From the NCBI GenBank assembly GCA_963818855.1, contig CAWFUH010000002.1:124001-188000 (forward strand): DNA of 64,000 bases, in the 5' to 3' direction. Within the stretch, counting starts at the first letter, position 1. Each line of letters begins with the position of its first letter. The translations under genes were made by a program, and so were the position numbers. Below the pieces are notes generated by a model. That model made no database searches, had not been told where the DNA came from, and was given only the letters and a program-made list of their open reading frames with translations. Positions 46,093 through 55,727 of this stretch are shown in pieces. The DNA comes from Bog-159 sp963818855. GTDB taxonomy: Bacteria; Acidobacteriota; Terriglobia; Bryobacterales; Bryobacteraceae.

Positions 46093-46556
46093 CGCGGAGT
46101 TTTTTTTCCAGCAACGGCCCGCTCGATCGTCCTGGGATGTATGCGCAGACCGAATTTCTGCTGAATGAGCTTGGCGAGTTCGCGCGCCCGCACAGGTTCA
46201 CCTGCGACCAGTTGCTGTTCAACGAACGCCCGTGCCTCGCCCTGAAGTTTATGCGGGCCACGTGGACCGCGCTTTCTGGGCACTAACCCAGCGACGCCGC
46301 CCTTGTCGAAGCTGGCCTTGCTCTGATAGTACGTGGGCCTCGATACACCGTACTCCTCGGTGGCCAGGGTCACGGGCGCTTTTTCGATAGACACGCGGCG
46401 CAGCATTTCGTACTTGACCTGCACAACGTCGCGCGGATCGAAGAATTCGTTTTCTAGAAACTTCGGATCGGATACTTTCTCGGGCGTTGGGTTTAGCGTG
46501 CCCTCTGCGAGGAGGGCTTTGGTTTTGGAGGGATCGACTTTGCTCTTGGCGGCCAT
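46089..46556 (-). CDS. Helix-turn-helix protein of the serine-recombinase element
   Basis: 155 residues from ATG 46556 (MAAKSKVDPSKTKALLAEGT). HTH segments: APVTLATEEYGVSRPTYYQS and KLIQQKFGLRIHPRTIERAV, separated by GLVPRKRGPRGPHK, as in IS481/IS630-type DNA-binding domains without the catalytic part. Probably binds element ends or acts as regulator. Further in-frame ATGs upstream (to 46688) are unlikely starts. Confidence 0.75.
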   Translation of the reverse strand: MAAKSKVDPSKTKALLAEGTLNPTPEKVSDPKFLENEFFDPRDVVQVKYEMLRRVSIEKAPVTLATEEYGVSRPTYYQSKASFDKGGVAGLVPRKRGPRGPHKLQGEARAFVEQQLVAGEPVRARELAKLIQQKFGLRIHPRTIERAVAGKKTPR

Positions 46557-46720
46557 CGAACTCCACAGAACGTATTTGCAATTATGCCGCACATGCGGAT
46601 GCTTGTCAAGTAGGTCAATGTGGTTATGTGTCCACGCAATCTGCATAATATGCATTACTGCAGCGGTCATCAGGTGGCCACGCGGCATCTTTTTGTTTTA
46701 CAGATGCGGCAGAATTCCTT

Positions 46721-47039
46721 TTACACGCCGCCTTCCCTCGACCCGACACGTCTGCTGAGTTGGTCGACAAGCTGTGCGAGTCCCAGCAAATCCGCGACGC
46801 GAAAGAGCGCACGGTGCTTTCCTATGACGATCTCCGGGGCAGCAACCGCCAGATCCGTCCACTGTTGCGGAACAGAGCAGATTGTTCCATCATCAACTTG
46901 CAGCAACAGGCGCTTTCCATAGGGATTGCACCGTTCGCCCACACAAGCGAGTTGTTTCCCGGTCAGCGGATGAAACGGGTGTGTGATGCGTACAAGATGC
47001 GCGGCTGCGATCGGAGCACTTGCACTCTGGATTGAGTTA
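46721..47039 (-). CDS. DUF5372-like protein, start unclear
   Basis: The minus-strand frame encodes VRITHPFHPLTGKQLACVGE, NPYGKRLLLQVDDGTICSVP, QQWTDLAVAAPE and KHRALFRVADLLGLAQLVDQ, stop at 46721. This matches my recollection of DUF5372 proteins, which accompany recombinase elements. No ATG precedes the conserved HPFHPL motif within the element; the nearest GTG (46942) lies after it. The start may be non-canonical or lost. Its upstream end coincides with the right end of the element. Confidence 0.55.
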
Positions 47040-47042
47040 GAA

Positions 47043-47186
47043 GCGTTTGTCTAAGGGCGTTTTGAGTGGTGGCCCACGGGCACGGAGCCGGCCCGCACGC
47101 TGCGGGCGCATCCGGCTCAGCTACTGCTGTCTGCCGGCAATCCGGAGGCAGAAGCCCCACCGGTATGGCGGCCCTTGACCGTTTGA
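47043..47186 (+). pseudogene. IS66 TnpB, C-terminal part
   Basis: Continues tnpB after the element: KRLSKG, then with one missing base near 47060, FEWWPTGTEPARTLRAHPAQ and LLLSAGNPEAEAPPVWRPLT, stop TGA 47184-47186. This is the standard TnpB ending. Confidence 0.8.
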
Positions 47187-47240
47187 AGAAATCACAAAAA
47201 TACTTACGTTCCGTCTTCGACTCTGCCACACTATCGGCAG

Positions 47241-48117
47241 ATGGCACCGGAGTGGAGATATCGCGGACGAGTGGTAACAACCGACGATATCACTTCGATT
47301 GGACAGTTGATCGCCGATAATCCGGGAGCCAGCCGGCGCAGACTCTCCGAGAAGCTGTGCGAACTTTGGCAGTGGAAACAGGCCAACGGCGTCTTGCGCG
47401 CGATGGTTTGCCGCGGCTTGTTGCTCATGCTGCACCGGGCCGGCGAAATCCAATTGCCGCCCGTCCGCTTCCAAACTCTGAACCCGTTCGTGGTGCGGGC
47501 CACTCCCACACCGCTGCTCATCGACACGACTCCGATCGAGGTTTCCCTCAAGGAACTCCGGCCCATCGAGTTGCAACAGGTGTGGCGCACGGGCGACGAA
47601 CCTCTGTTCAACAGCCTGATGGAGCAGCATCACTATTTAAAGTACGAACAACCGGTCGGAGAGCAGCTCAAATATCCGGCTTGGGCACGAGGCCGTCCCA
47701 TGGCGTGCCTGGCGTGGAGTTCCGCGCCGCGGCATCTGGGTAGCCGGGACCGCTACATCGGCTGGAACGCGGAAGCGCGGCGGCGCCACATCCGCTTCAT
47801 CGCCTATAACACGCGGTTTCTGATTCTGCCCTGGGTGCGCGTTCCCCATCCGGCGTCGCACATCCTCGGGCGTATGGCCGCAGCGCTTTCCGATGATTGG
47901 TGCCGGATGTATAGCCACCCGATTTACTTTGCGGAAAACCTTCATTGATCCCGGACGTTTTCGCGGAATCTGTTACCGGGCGACCAACTGGCAACTGCTG
48001 GGGCGCACGACCGGGCGCGGCAAGAACGATCAGACCAACGAGCCGAACCGCCCGATCCAGGAAATCCTCGGCCTGCCCCTCACGTCGCGCTTCCGCGAAT
48101 ATCTCAGCCAGTTATGA
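47241..48117 (+). pseudogene. DUF4338 (DruA-like) protein, one frameshift
   Basis: From ATG 47241: RGRVVTTDDITSIGQLIADN, GASRRRLSEKLCELWQWKQA, LLMLHRAGEIQLPPVRFQ, then the core YPAWARGRPMACLAWSSAPR, YIGWNAEARRRHIRFIAYNT and RFLILPWVRVPHPASHILGR. An extra A in AAAA (47935-47938) shifts the frame; the natural end continues FIDPGRFRGICYRATNWQLL, then GRTTGRGKNDQTNEPNRP to 48117. DUF4338 is the family of Druantia DruA, but no other Druantia gene is present. It follows an IS66 remnant and may be part of a transposon. Confidence 0.8.
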
Positions 48118-48813
48118 CGAGAACCGGGCCGAGCCGCAGCGCTCGCGATGGACCACGTCGAGCTGCCGACCGGTGGTACATCGTGAGAGGCTCACGGCTG
48201 CCGCCGCGGGAGGCGTGTCACGTGCGGCATACCGCTCGAACGCCGCCAGCGCCATTCGCTCCGAGGGTCACCGCTTCAAGAACGGGAAGAAATGCAGCGC
48301 CTCTAGCGCGGCGCGTATCCCAATACGCCGCATTCAAGTTTCGCGGCGACGGACAGCGAACTGGTGCCAGGAATTGGGCGGCGGGGCACCAGGCTGCGTT
48401 GCCTTTGAGTACGCGGCCTCACATGAATTTGGCGGCAGACGCGTTGATCTCGTGCTCGTGCGGAGGTACTCTAAGGCTGCATTGTCATATTGGTAAGAAT
48501 CGTGGCCCCGGCTCCGCTGACCCGATCATGGAACAAGCCTCCGTCCGGTGGCCCACGGAAGGTATGGAGCATCGCCTCCGTGCCGCAGGGTCCAGATTGA
48601 ATACGAACCCGCACTCCACTCCAGTGCGACACGCGTTCCTTAGCACATTTGCCTTTGCCGATTACCTTGCTGCCCGCCAATGGCACAAAGCGGTTATAGC
48701 CACAATCTCCAGCCCCGGGGAGAGCCCAACCGGGCCAGCCTCGCGAGCTTTGCTCGATTGTCGTTAGCAAGGCTCGCCGGGGTTGGGGACCAAGGGCCGG
48801 ATCCTCATTTTAG
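48118..48813. other. Degenerate stretch, no intact gene
   Basis: About 700 bases. A relic at 48235-48310 encodes SAIRSEGHRFKNGKK, similar to a relic near 53330-53405 (RSHGYRF, a stop codon, then DGKNARLQRGLA). Both look like the C-terminus of the same unknown, probably mobile, gene. Nothing else recognised. Confidence 0.45.
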
Positions 48814-50076
48814 TTAGGGCCGGCACAGGAACCCGTGTTTCGCGATGTTCGTGTCGTCTACCCAGAAGCCAGTGGTCTCGCCGGCGTCATTGATGCTGTA
48901 CGAGATGGTGCCTCCATAGGGATTGCCGGCGCGCTCCGGGCACACCCAGGATAGTGATAGTGCCGTCCGTGGCGCGCACGAAGCCATAGTTACTGTTCGT
49001 GTCGTCGTTGTAGGATCCCGTGGCCACTCCGGCAGAGTTTATGCCGTAGGGAAACGTCCACAGGCAGCAGGGAGTCTCGCTGCCGGCATCGAATGTAGTG
49101 AAGCTGCCGTCGGAGGAGCGCAGGAAGCCTCGGTAATTGCCGCCATAGGGATTGCCGGAGATGGTCTCGAAGTAGAATCCGGCAATCGTTCGGGACGCGT
49201 TAATAGCGATGCCGGTTCCGAAGGAATAGGGAAGGGCCGAAAGCGCCACCCGGCCGGGAGGATCGGCAGTCGTAGCTGGGCCATTCGCGCTGGCGAAGAT
49301 TGGGTGGCGAAGGTCGTGTCCTGGTAGGCGCCGGCGACGCCCCCAATGCCTGCCGTTAGTGGATAAGTTCCATAGGCGGCGCCGGGGACCTCGAAGGTAG
49401 CGATTTTGCCGCTGGTCGACCGCACGAAGCCGCGGCCGATATACTGCGCGTCCCAATAGTAGCCCGCCAATACTCCCTCGAGGCCGACACTGGTTTCATA
49501 AGTCCCGGCGACCGCGCCGGGCGCATCGAACGTGGTGAATGTGCCGGCAGCGGAGCGCAGGAAACCGTGACAGAGGCCGCTCGCATCGCAATAATATCCG
49601 CCGATGTTGCCTTGCTCGTCGATTCCGGCAAGATACGTGCCGCTGACAGCGCCCGGAGCATCGAAAATGGCCAGCGTACCGTCCTTGGTACGCACGAGGC
49701 CCTGCACCAGGCCAGTTGAGTCATTGTAATAACCGGCAATGGTTCCGCTACCGTTTATGGCCAGGCGTGCCGTCCCCTAGAAAAAGCTGGTGCTCGCGCC
49801 GCGAGCATCGAATAGGTGAGCGTCCCTGTACTCGATGCAGGACTCGCCCTGACGGCGTGCGGTTGCCCAACGCCCATTTTTGGCGGCGATGGCGGCAGCC
49901 TGCACTGGATCATGATTTTCCAGCCACGGGGGAAGCGGCGCATGGCGAGATGTCTGTTGCTGTGACTGGGCGCTGGACACGACAGTGAGCAGCAGGGCGC
50001 AGATTGCTATCGCCGCCGACGCTCGCGAACGCGGCCGGATGGATGTTGATTCGTTTGTCACCTTTACGTTATTCAT
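48814..50076 (-). pseudogene. Secreted repeat protein (HAF-like propeller), decayed
   Basis: Starts at ATG 50076 after AGAGGG, with a signal peptide (AIAICALLLTVVSSAQSQQ). Repeats of ~45 residues follow: GTIAGYYNDSTGLVQGLVRT, then KDGTLAIFDAPGAVSGTYLA, and so on. Defects: an in-frame TAG at 49777-49779 early in the repeats, a frame change near 49290-49310 (after GVAGAYQDTTFATQ), and another near 48935 (after VPGA). The final frame ends TNIAKHGFLCRP, stop at 48814. At least three inactivating differences make this a genuine pseudogene. Confidence 0.75.
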
Positions 50077-51717
50077 GTCAGTTACCCTCTTTTGGAACTT
50101 ATCTTGGCCTTTGTCAGTCCCCGTGATTAGGGTTACCAGAAACCTTGAGTTGCTTTTCAAGACCCGGTTGGTCGAAACCGTTACCTGGCCGCTGGTCGCG
50201 CCTTGCGGGACAGTCGCCGTAATGAGCGAATCGGAGGCGACTTCGAATTTCGCCGGGATGCAGTTGAAGGTGACATTGGTGGCGCCTGTAAGTCCTGTGC
50301 CGAGTATGTTGACAGCGCCTCCCACCTTGCCCGATTCGGGTATGGTTTCGACGAACGGATCGAGCCCGGCCTGCAAGGTGAACACGATGCCGGCGCCCTC
50401 TAAGCCGCCGCCTTCAGTCAAACCATAGAAGGCGCGGTTAGTCGCCTGGACCATTCCACAAGGCGACTCACCGCCAGGATATTGGCCGTTGAAACCGTCG
50501 AATATTCGCAGCACAGTCAACGCATTCGAGCTGTTCAGTTCGAACAACGTTCCGGCCCCGGCGGCGCCGTAGAAAGTTCCGCCGAAGAGGCTTCCATTAG
50601 TAGCCCGCACGAGGGGGAAAGGGCTGTTGCCATCCGCGCAGTAAGCCTGGGAACAGAAGTTGTACAGTGTGGTAAACGTGCCCTCGAGCGTGAGTTCGAA
50701 GATGGTACCCGCACCGTTGGTTCCGCCGCCGCTGGTGCTCCCGTATAAGTTCCCATGGGAGCTCTGAATCATCGGGCTGCAGCTGCCGCAGCTGCCGTCG
50801 GTCCCGGTAAAAGCATGCACGGTGTTCAGTACGTCGTCGAAGGTGACCTTGAAAATGGTGCCGAATCCATTGGCGCCACCCACCGATGTGCTGCCGTAAA
50901 GGTTCCCGTCCGCGGCCTGCACCAGTCCCGTATAGGGCGTGGCGCCATCGGCACAGTTCGGCTGGGAACAGAAGCTGTAAATCGTGCTGAGCTTGCCCGC
51001 CGCAGTGATCTTGAAGACCGTGCCGCAGCCGACACCGAAACTGCCGCCGTAACAGATGGGACCGGTGTTGGCGCCCTGACCCGGCGTGGTTCCGTAATAG
51101 TTTCCATCGGCGCCTCGCACCACGCCGCTGGTGGTGGTGTCGCCGTCCAGACAACCCGGTTGAGATCAGAAGCTGTAGAGGGTCTTCAGCGAACCGCCGG
51201 AGGTGAGTTCGAATATGGTGCCGCAGCCAAAGCCCTGGCAGGGCCCCGAAAGTGTGCTGGCGCCGCCGTATGCGGTGGTTCCGTAGAAGTTTCCTTCCGT
51301 GTCCCGCGCCAGGGCCATGTCGGGGTTCGGCTCGGCTCCGTCCGTGCAATCGGTTTGACAAAAGGCATAGATCATCGTCACGGCGCCGGCAGGAGTTGCC
51401 TGAAAGACAGTTCCGTTGCCTGATCCGAACAAGCTAGTGCCGTAGAGATTGCCGTCGAAGCCTTGCACGAAACTGCCGTTGGGATAGTCATTGGTCCCCG
51501 TAAGATTGTCCAGAATAGTGAACTTCACGCCGCTGGACGAAGGCTGCACATATGGCGTTGTGCGGGTATCAGGCGTATCCGGCGGCTGCGCACAGCCTGC
51601 ACGGCACGGTCCGGGCGGCACGTACCGCTGAGCATAGGTAAGGCTCGCTGTGGAGAAACACAAAACTGCCGCGATCGCCAGTTTACCGGCCAGACGCGAC
51701 TTAGCCGGTGTTAGCAT
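50077..51717 (-). pseudogene. Secreted GloVer-repeat (TIGR03803) protein with IPT/TIG domain, in-frame stop
   Basis: From ATG 51717 (MLTPAKSRLAGKLAIAAVLC, signal peptide). Repeats of the form GLVQAADGNLYGST...GTIFKVT...LYSFCSQPNCADG follow. At 51164-51166 TGA replaces the Cys codon expected in LYSF-C-SQPGCLDG; the same frame then continues through several more repeats. An IPT/TIG-like domain (TIPESGKVGGAVNILGTGLT, ATVPQGATSGQVTVS) is at the end. No clean stop precedes the next gene: the frame runs into it, suggesting a lost stop or shift near 50130. Confidence 0.75.
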
Positions 51718-51774
51718 GTCATTTCCGATATGTTCATCTTCAGTCTCTTCTGAGTTAACGTTGCCAAGTGTCAC

Positions 51775-52540
51775 TTACACCGTCCGATCTTTCAAACCGA
51801 GTTGCTCAATGATTACGTGCTCAGGGGATGTTGTAGGCCACCTGTGCCTGCGTGAGACGCGGCATAGGCCTCTCCACGTTCCCACCCAGACCGTCCCGGA
51901 TTGGTCCTCTAGAACGGCCATGACATGGGTCGTTAGCCAGACCATCAGCCGTGGTGTAGCGTTCACTGCGGCCGTCGGGAAACCGTCGATAAGGGCCGCT
52001 CCGCGCTGCAATCGAGAGTACGCTGTTGCGGCCGTAACACAGGTCTTCTATGATGCCGGAGTGGTGTTGTGCCGGCATGCCGATATCCACCGGGCTGAAA
52101 ATCCATGGATCGGCGTCAGAAAGGTGTGGGCCGGGCGATCGGTGGACCTGATACAGGCCCACTTGGGTACCACACCACAGACCTCCGGCGCCGTCGGCCA
52201 ACAACACGTTGACGCGTAGTCCCGGCGGTCCATAATGAGTGAGGGGTGACGATCTTCCGGAGGCGGACGGATTAAACCGGTACAAACCTTCTGCGGTTGC
52301 TACCTAAAACTCGCCCCGAGGGCTCTCAACCAGATCGTCAACACCGTGAGGCAGGCCCTGCTCGATGCCGAAATTCCGGAACTGGTAGCCGTCAAAGCGG
52401 GATGTTCCCTCCGTTGTGCCGAACCAGATAAAGCCGCGGGAATCCTGTCGCACGCAAGTGATCTCGTTCCCGGGCAAGCCGTCCGCTACCGTGTAAATGC
52501 GGCGGGCAACTGCTCGGCGCGGGCCGCTAAAGAATTGGTA
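51775..52540 (-). pseudogene. Reg_prop beta-propeller fragment (hybrid two-component sensor type)
   Basis: Minus-strand coding: YTVADGLPGNEITCVRQDSR, GFIWFGTTEGTSRFDGYQF, then SPRGEF followed by TAG where Trp (TGG) is expected, then VATAEGLYRFNPSASG, and later repeats DGAGGLWCGTQVGLYQV and LEDQSGTVWVGTWRGLCRV in a third frame. These are two-component regulator propeller repeats, normally the sensor part of large histidine kinases. Start and kinase parts are missing. Confidence 0.65.
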
Positions 52541-52705
52541 ACTTGGGCGCAGTGAATTCGCATAAAACCGTCATGCTTTTGCAGAACATCGTCTGCGGTG
52601 TTTTCCTTCGTTCCGCCTTCGTAAACCGCATCGATAACGCATCGATAACATGGTCAGCGGTCGGCAGTGCGGAGAATGGAAATGCCTTGGCCATTGTTCG
52701 AATGC

Positions 52706-52912
52706 TGATATTCGTATGCGGCGACCGAAATATCTCGTATAACTTGTCGAAACCCGCGCTGCCCGAACTGCCAGGTACAACTGCACCAACGCTGGCTGGC
52801 CGCTCGGGAACAAGAGGTCCTAGCCGTGCCCTACTTCCACGTCGTTTTCACCGTCCCACACGAACTCAACGCGCTGGCGATGGGCAACCCACTGCCCATC
52901 CAATCCCCATAG
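52706..52912 (+). pseudogene. IS91-family transposase fragment (zinc-binding region)
   Basis: CGDRNISYN in one frame, then after one extra base, CRNPRCPNCQVQLHQRWLAA, REQEVLAVPYFHVVFTVPHE and LNALAMGNPL, followed by a stop. This matches the N-terminal zinc-binding part of IS91 transposases (CRNRHCPKCQ...W...RE...Y.HVVFTLP). Only about 65 codons remain. Confidence 0.75.
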
Positions 52913-53617
52913 CCAGCGTCCGCCACAAACGCCAGCGGCTTCCTTCTAGTATCCTTATCGAAAAACGCCTCGGCACGGGCACCCGGTTTCATACCAGCTT
53001 TCGACCGCCGAGGGGTTCCCGATCAAGGCTGGCGACTGTCCGTCCACAATTCCAGCCAACGCGCTTGTAGAGAAGCGTTTCATTGGAAATTACTGCCGCC
53101 ATCACCAACGCACATCGTCGCCTTGAAGCGGGGCGGTGCAGTTCGGTTAGAACTTCAGCAACGGACATCACCGGACAGCGGGTGGCCCTCCCAGGAGTTG
53201 GCACACTCAGGAATACTCCTAGTTAGCCGGTGCTTCGCCAGCCTTCCAGTTACACCCCGTTTCGGAACGGTGTTTCCTCGGGGCAGCCCCTTCCCCAATC
53301 ATAAGCCCGACGAAACCAGCCCGGCGGCACGACGGCAGCGCCAGTCGCTCGCACGGTTACCGATTCTAGGATGGCAAGAATGCGCGCCTCCAGCGCGGCC
53401 TAGCGTAGATCTAGTTCCTGTGATTACAGACCGAATGGCGTTTACAAAAGATTGAAGATGCTGGGAGCAGCTGTCTCCTTTTCGTTCAATCCTGGTGCGC
53501 CACGGTTCGTGGGAACCCGGCGGATCGGAAGTCAGATAGAGTAATTCAGCTCTTGAAAAACGGTTCGATAGGGAACGTCCCTCGAAAGGGCTAGATCCCC
53601 GGTAACCAGGCCCCGGC
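52913..53617. other. Degenerate stretch, no intact gene
   Basis: About 700 bases. Contains the relic at 53330-53405 (RSHGYRF, stop, DGKNARLQRGLA) similar to the one at 48235. Otherwise nothing recognised. Confidence 0.4.
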
Positions 53618-53785
53618 CTAGCCCGTCTTCGCCGATTCAGCCTTCTCAGTCTTCGGCAGCTTGAAGTACCCCACGACGCCGATTCCGATCAGCATCGCAG
53701 CGCTTCCATAAATAGAAGTTCGGAATCCCAATCTTCTCCTCCACCGGACCAGCTACGAACATCGAGATCACCTGCGACCCCGCAC
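53618..53785 (-). pseudogene. C-terminal tail of a membrane transporter, frameshifted
   Basis: Minus strand: GSQVISMFVAGPVEEKIGIP, NFY, then after one extra T, YGSAAMLIGIGVVGYFKLPK with TEKAESAKTG, stop at 53618-53620. It resembles the last helix and cytosolic tail of an MFS transporter. It is fused at about 53780 to an IS66 transposase fragment, so the upstream part was lost by rearrangement. Confidence 0.45.
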
Positions 53786-54423
53786 CAGCGACAATCGCAG
53801 AATGCGCATGCCGGTATCGTCGTTGTGCAGCGGCCTTGCGCTGCCTGTCGGATCAACTCCGCCAGCGCCCGCCGGAGTTCCGCCGCAGCCCCCATGAGTT
53901 CACACTGTGTGGCCGCGGGCAAAGGCATTCCCAGCTGGCCTTGCAGTCTCTCCAGCCGCTTAAATGGCACTCTGGTGCCGTACTTCAGCAGAGCGATCAT
54001 GGCGACGGCCCTCTCGTTGTACTTGGCCGAGCCCGCTGTCTCCGGCTCGTCCGCGGTGAAAACCTCCCCGCAGGCGTTGCCGCGCCGTCGCTCCATCGCG
54101 AACACAGCGGCTTCCAGCGGCGCGTGCCCCACGAACCTCACCAGCGTCGCTGGCTCTTTCTGAGGGTACACTTTTCCGCGGCGGCACTCCGGGCAGGTAT
54201 CGCCGGAATGGCGCGTAGGGTGTGCCACGGCGACCCTATTTGCGCCACCAAACGCAGCGGCAGGATTGCGCCCATGACCCGCAGGCGCCGATTCGCTGGG
54301 ATCCGGCTGGCCTGCCGGCGCTGTATCCGGCGGCAAAACGGCACTGCTTTTCTCCGTGCTCCGTTTCTGCAGCAGCCTGTCTGCCATGGCATGCAGCGTT
54401 GAGTTTCTCACCTTCCGACTCAC
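53770..54423 (-). pseudogene. IS66-family transposase (TnpC) fragment
   Basis: Minus-strand frame with CPECRRGKVYPQKEPATLVR, NACGEVFTADEPE, RAVAMIALLKYGTRVPFKRL and QGQLGMPLPAATQCELMGAA, the zinc-finger and helical region ahead of the IS66 catalytic core. A frame change after QAAQG leads to LHNDDTGMRILR in another frame, and the sequence then passes into a transporter fragment. The catalytic core and C-terminus are missing. The N-terminal ~80 residues are low in complexity. Confidence 0.75.
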
Positions 54424-54596
54424 TCAGCGGCGCGCGCTGGCCGCGATCGATGCCCCGCAAGAGCGACGGTGGCGCCGCACTAGAGATGTATACCAGCCAT
54501 ACGGAAAATGTACTTCGTCGGAGGAGGTGGTGCGGAGCCGACGCGGCCAAACTGCTGATTTCACAATGGCGGTCGCGTGGCGCGAAACATGCCGTT

Positions 54597-55727
54597 ATGG
54601 AGAGCATGACAAGAGATTGGGAAGGCAATTTGGACAGGTGGACGGCCGCGGGCCTGCTGGACACCCACAGCGCCAGCCGCATCCGCGCTTGGGAAGGCGC
54701 GCATTCGCGCGCGCAGGGCCTGGGTTGGCCGGTGCGGATCGCGCTTGCATTTGGGGCGATCCTGCTGGCTGCCGGCATATTACTGTTCGTGTCCGCGCAT
54801 TGGGACGAGCTATCGCGCGCCGGCCGCATGTCACTGCTGGTGGCCACCGTGGTTGCGCTGCACGGCTCGGGCGCGGCGGCAGCGCGCCGCTTCGCAGGGC
54901 TTTCCGTGGCGTTGCACGCGGTGGGCAGCGTGGTGCTGGGGGCGGCCATCGCACTGGCGGGACAGATCTTCAACTTGAACGAACACTGGCCGGCGGCCAT
55001 ATTGTTGTGGGCCATCGGCTGCGCGCTGGCATGGTTGATGCTTGGCCATTGGACGCAGGGCGCCCTGTGTGCCGTACTGCTTCCGTGGTGGCTGGCCGCC
55101 GAGTGGGGCACGCGCGTGCCGCTTGATTCGCGCGCCACATTGCCCATATGGGTGGGCTTGTGCGCGTTGAGCTTCGCGTACCTGAGCGCGCGCCGTTCGG
55201 CTGCGGATGGGCCGCTGCGCAAGGCGGTGGGATGGCTGGGCGGCCTGGCATTGCTTCCGGCGGCGGCAATTCTGGCAGCGTTTCGGTGGTGGGCACGCAC
55301 GGGAATGTTGTGGGGATCGGGAGAACGCTGGATCGCGTGGGCTGTAGCGCTGCTGGTCCCGCTGTTGGCCGCGCTGGCACTGGATGCGCGGCGGGCCGTT
55401 TGGAACGCGGGGGCGATTGCCTGGGCCGTGGTGCTGGGCGCGATCGGCATTAGACTGCACGAGTCCATTCTTTTGTACTGTTGGTGCGCGACCGGCGCGG
55501 CGGGGCTGGCGGTGTGGGGCGTCCGCGATGGGCGGGTCGAACGGGTCAACCTCGCGTTCGCCGGCTTGGCAATCACGGTGATGGCGTTCTATTTTTCGGA
55601 CCTCATGGACAAGTTGGGCCGCTCCGCGAGTCTGATCGCGACGGGCGTTCTATTTCTAGGCGGCGGATGGGTGTTGGAACGGGCGCGCCGCCGGCTCCTG
55701 ACACATATCTCGAGGGAGGCTTTATGA
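54597..55727 (+). CDS. DUF2157 membrane protein
   Basis: 376 residues from ATG 54597 (MESMTRDWEGNLDRWTAAGL); an ATG nine bases later is equally possible. The N-terminal helical domain (LLDTHSASRIRAWEGAH) is followed by about ten hydrophobic segments, beginning IALAFGAILLAAGILLFVSA with the conserved HWDEL. GQIFNLNEHWPAAILLWAIG is another conserved stretch. Inner-membrane protein of unknown function. It overlaps the GDYXXLXY gene by 4 bases, the standard pair for this family. Confidence 0.85.
   Translation: MESMTRDWEGNLDRWTAAGLLDTHSASRIRAWEGAHSRAQGLGWPVRIALAFGAILLAAGILLFVSAHWDELSRAGRMSLLVATVVALHGSGAAAARRFAGLSVALHAVGSVVLGAAIALAGQIFNLNEHWPAAILLWAIGCALAWLMLGHWTQGALCAVLLPWWLAAEWGTRVPLDSRATLPIWVGLCALSFAYLSARRSAADGPLRKAVGWLGGLALLPAAAILAAFRWWARTGMLWGSGERWIAWAVALLVPLLAALALDARRAVWNAGAIAWAVVLGAIGIRLHESILLYCWCATGAAGLAVWGVRDGRVERVNLAFAGLAITVMAFYFSDLMDKLGRSASLIATGVLFLGGGWVLERARRRLLTHISREAL

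Larger units (their letters stand above)
43672..47040 (-). mobile_element. Serine-recombinase mobile element inserted in IS66 tnpB
   Basis: 3369 bp with four minus-strand genes (DUF5372-like, HTH protein, 97-residue protein, large serine recombinase). tnpB codons GFWLAT end at 43669 and KRLSKG resume at 47041, with AA on both sides (43670-43671 and 47041-47042). The element begins CTAAT and ends GTTAG, sharing an inverted CTAA. A 2-bp flanking duplication fits the 2-bp crossover of serine recombinases. The right-hand part of tnpB has one missing base (GGC-GTTTT), probably independent. Confidence 0.75.

Noticed and set aside
47241..48117. Druantia anti-phage system
   Set aside because: Only a DruA-like gene is present. 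No helicase or other Druantia components occur in the window.
48814..52540. In-frame TGA and TAG codons as possible recoding (selenocysteine or suppressed stops)
   Set aside because: The same genes also carry frameshifts, no selenocysteine insertion structure was seen, and both TGA and TAG are involved. Simple decay explains them.
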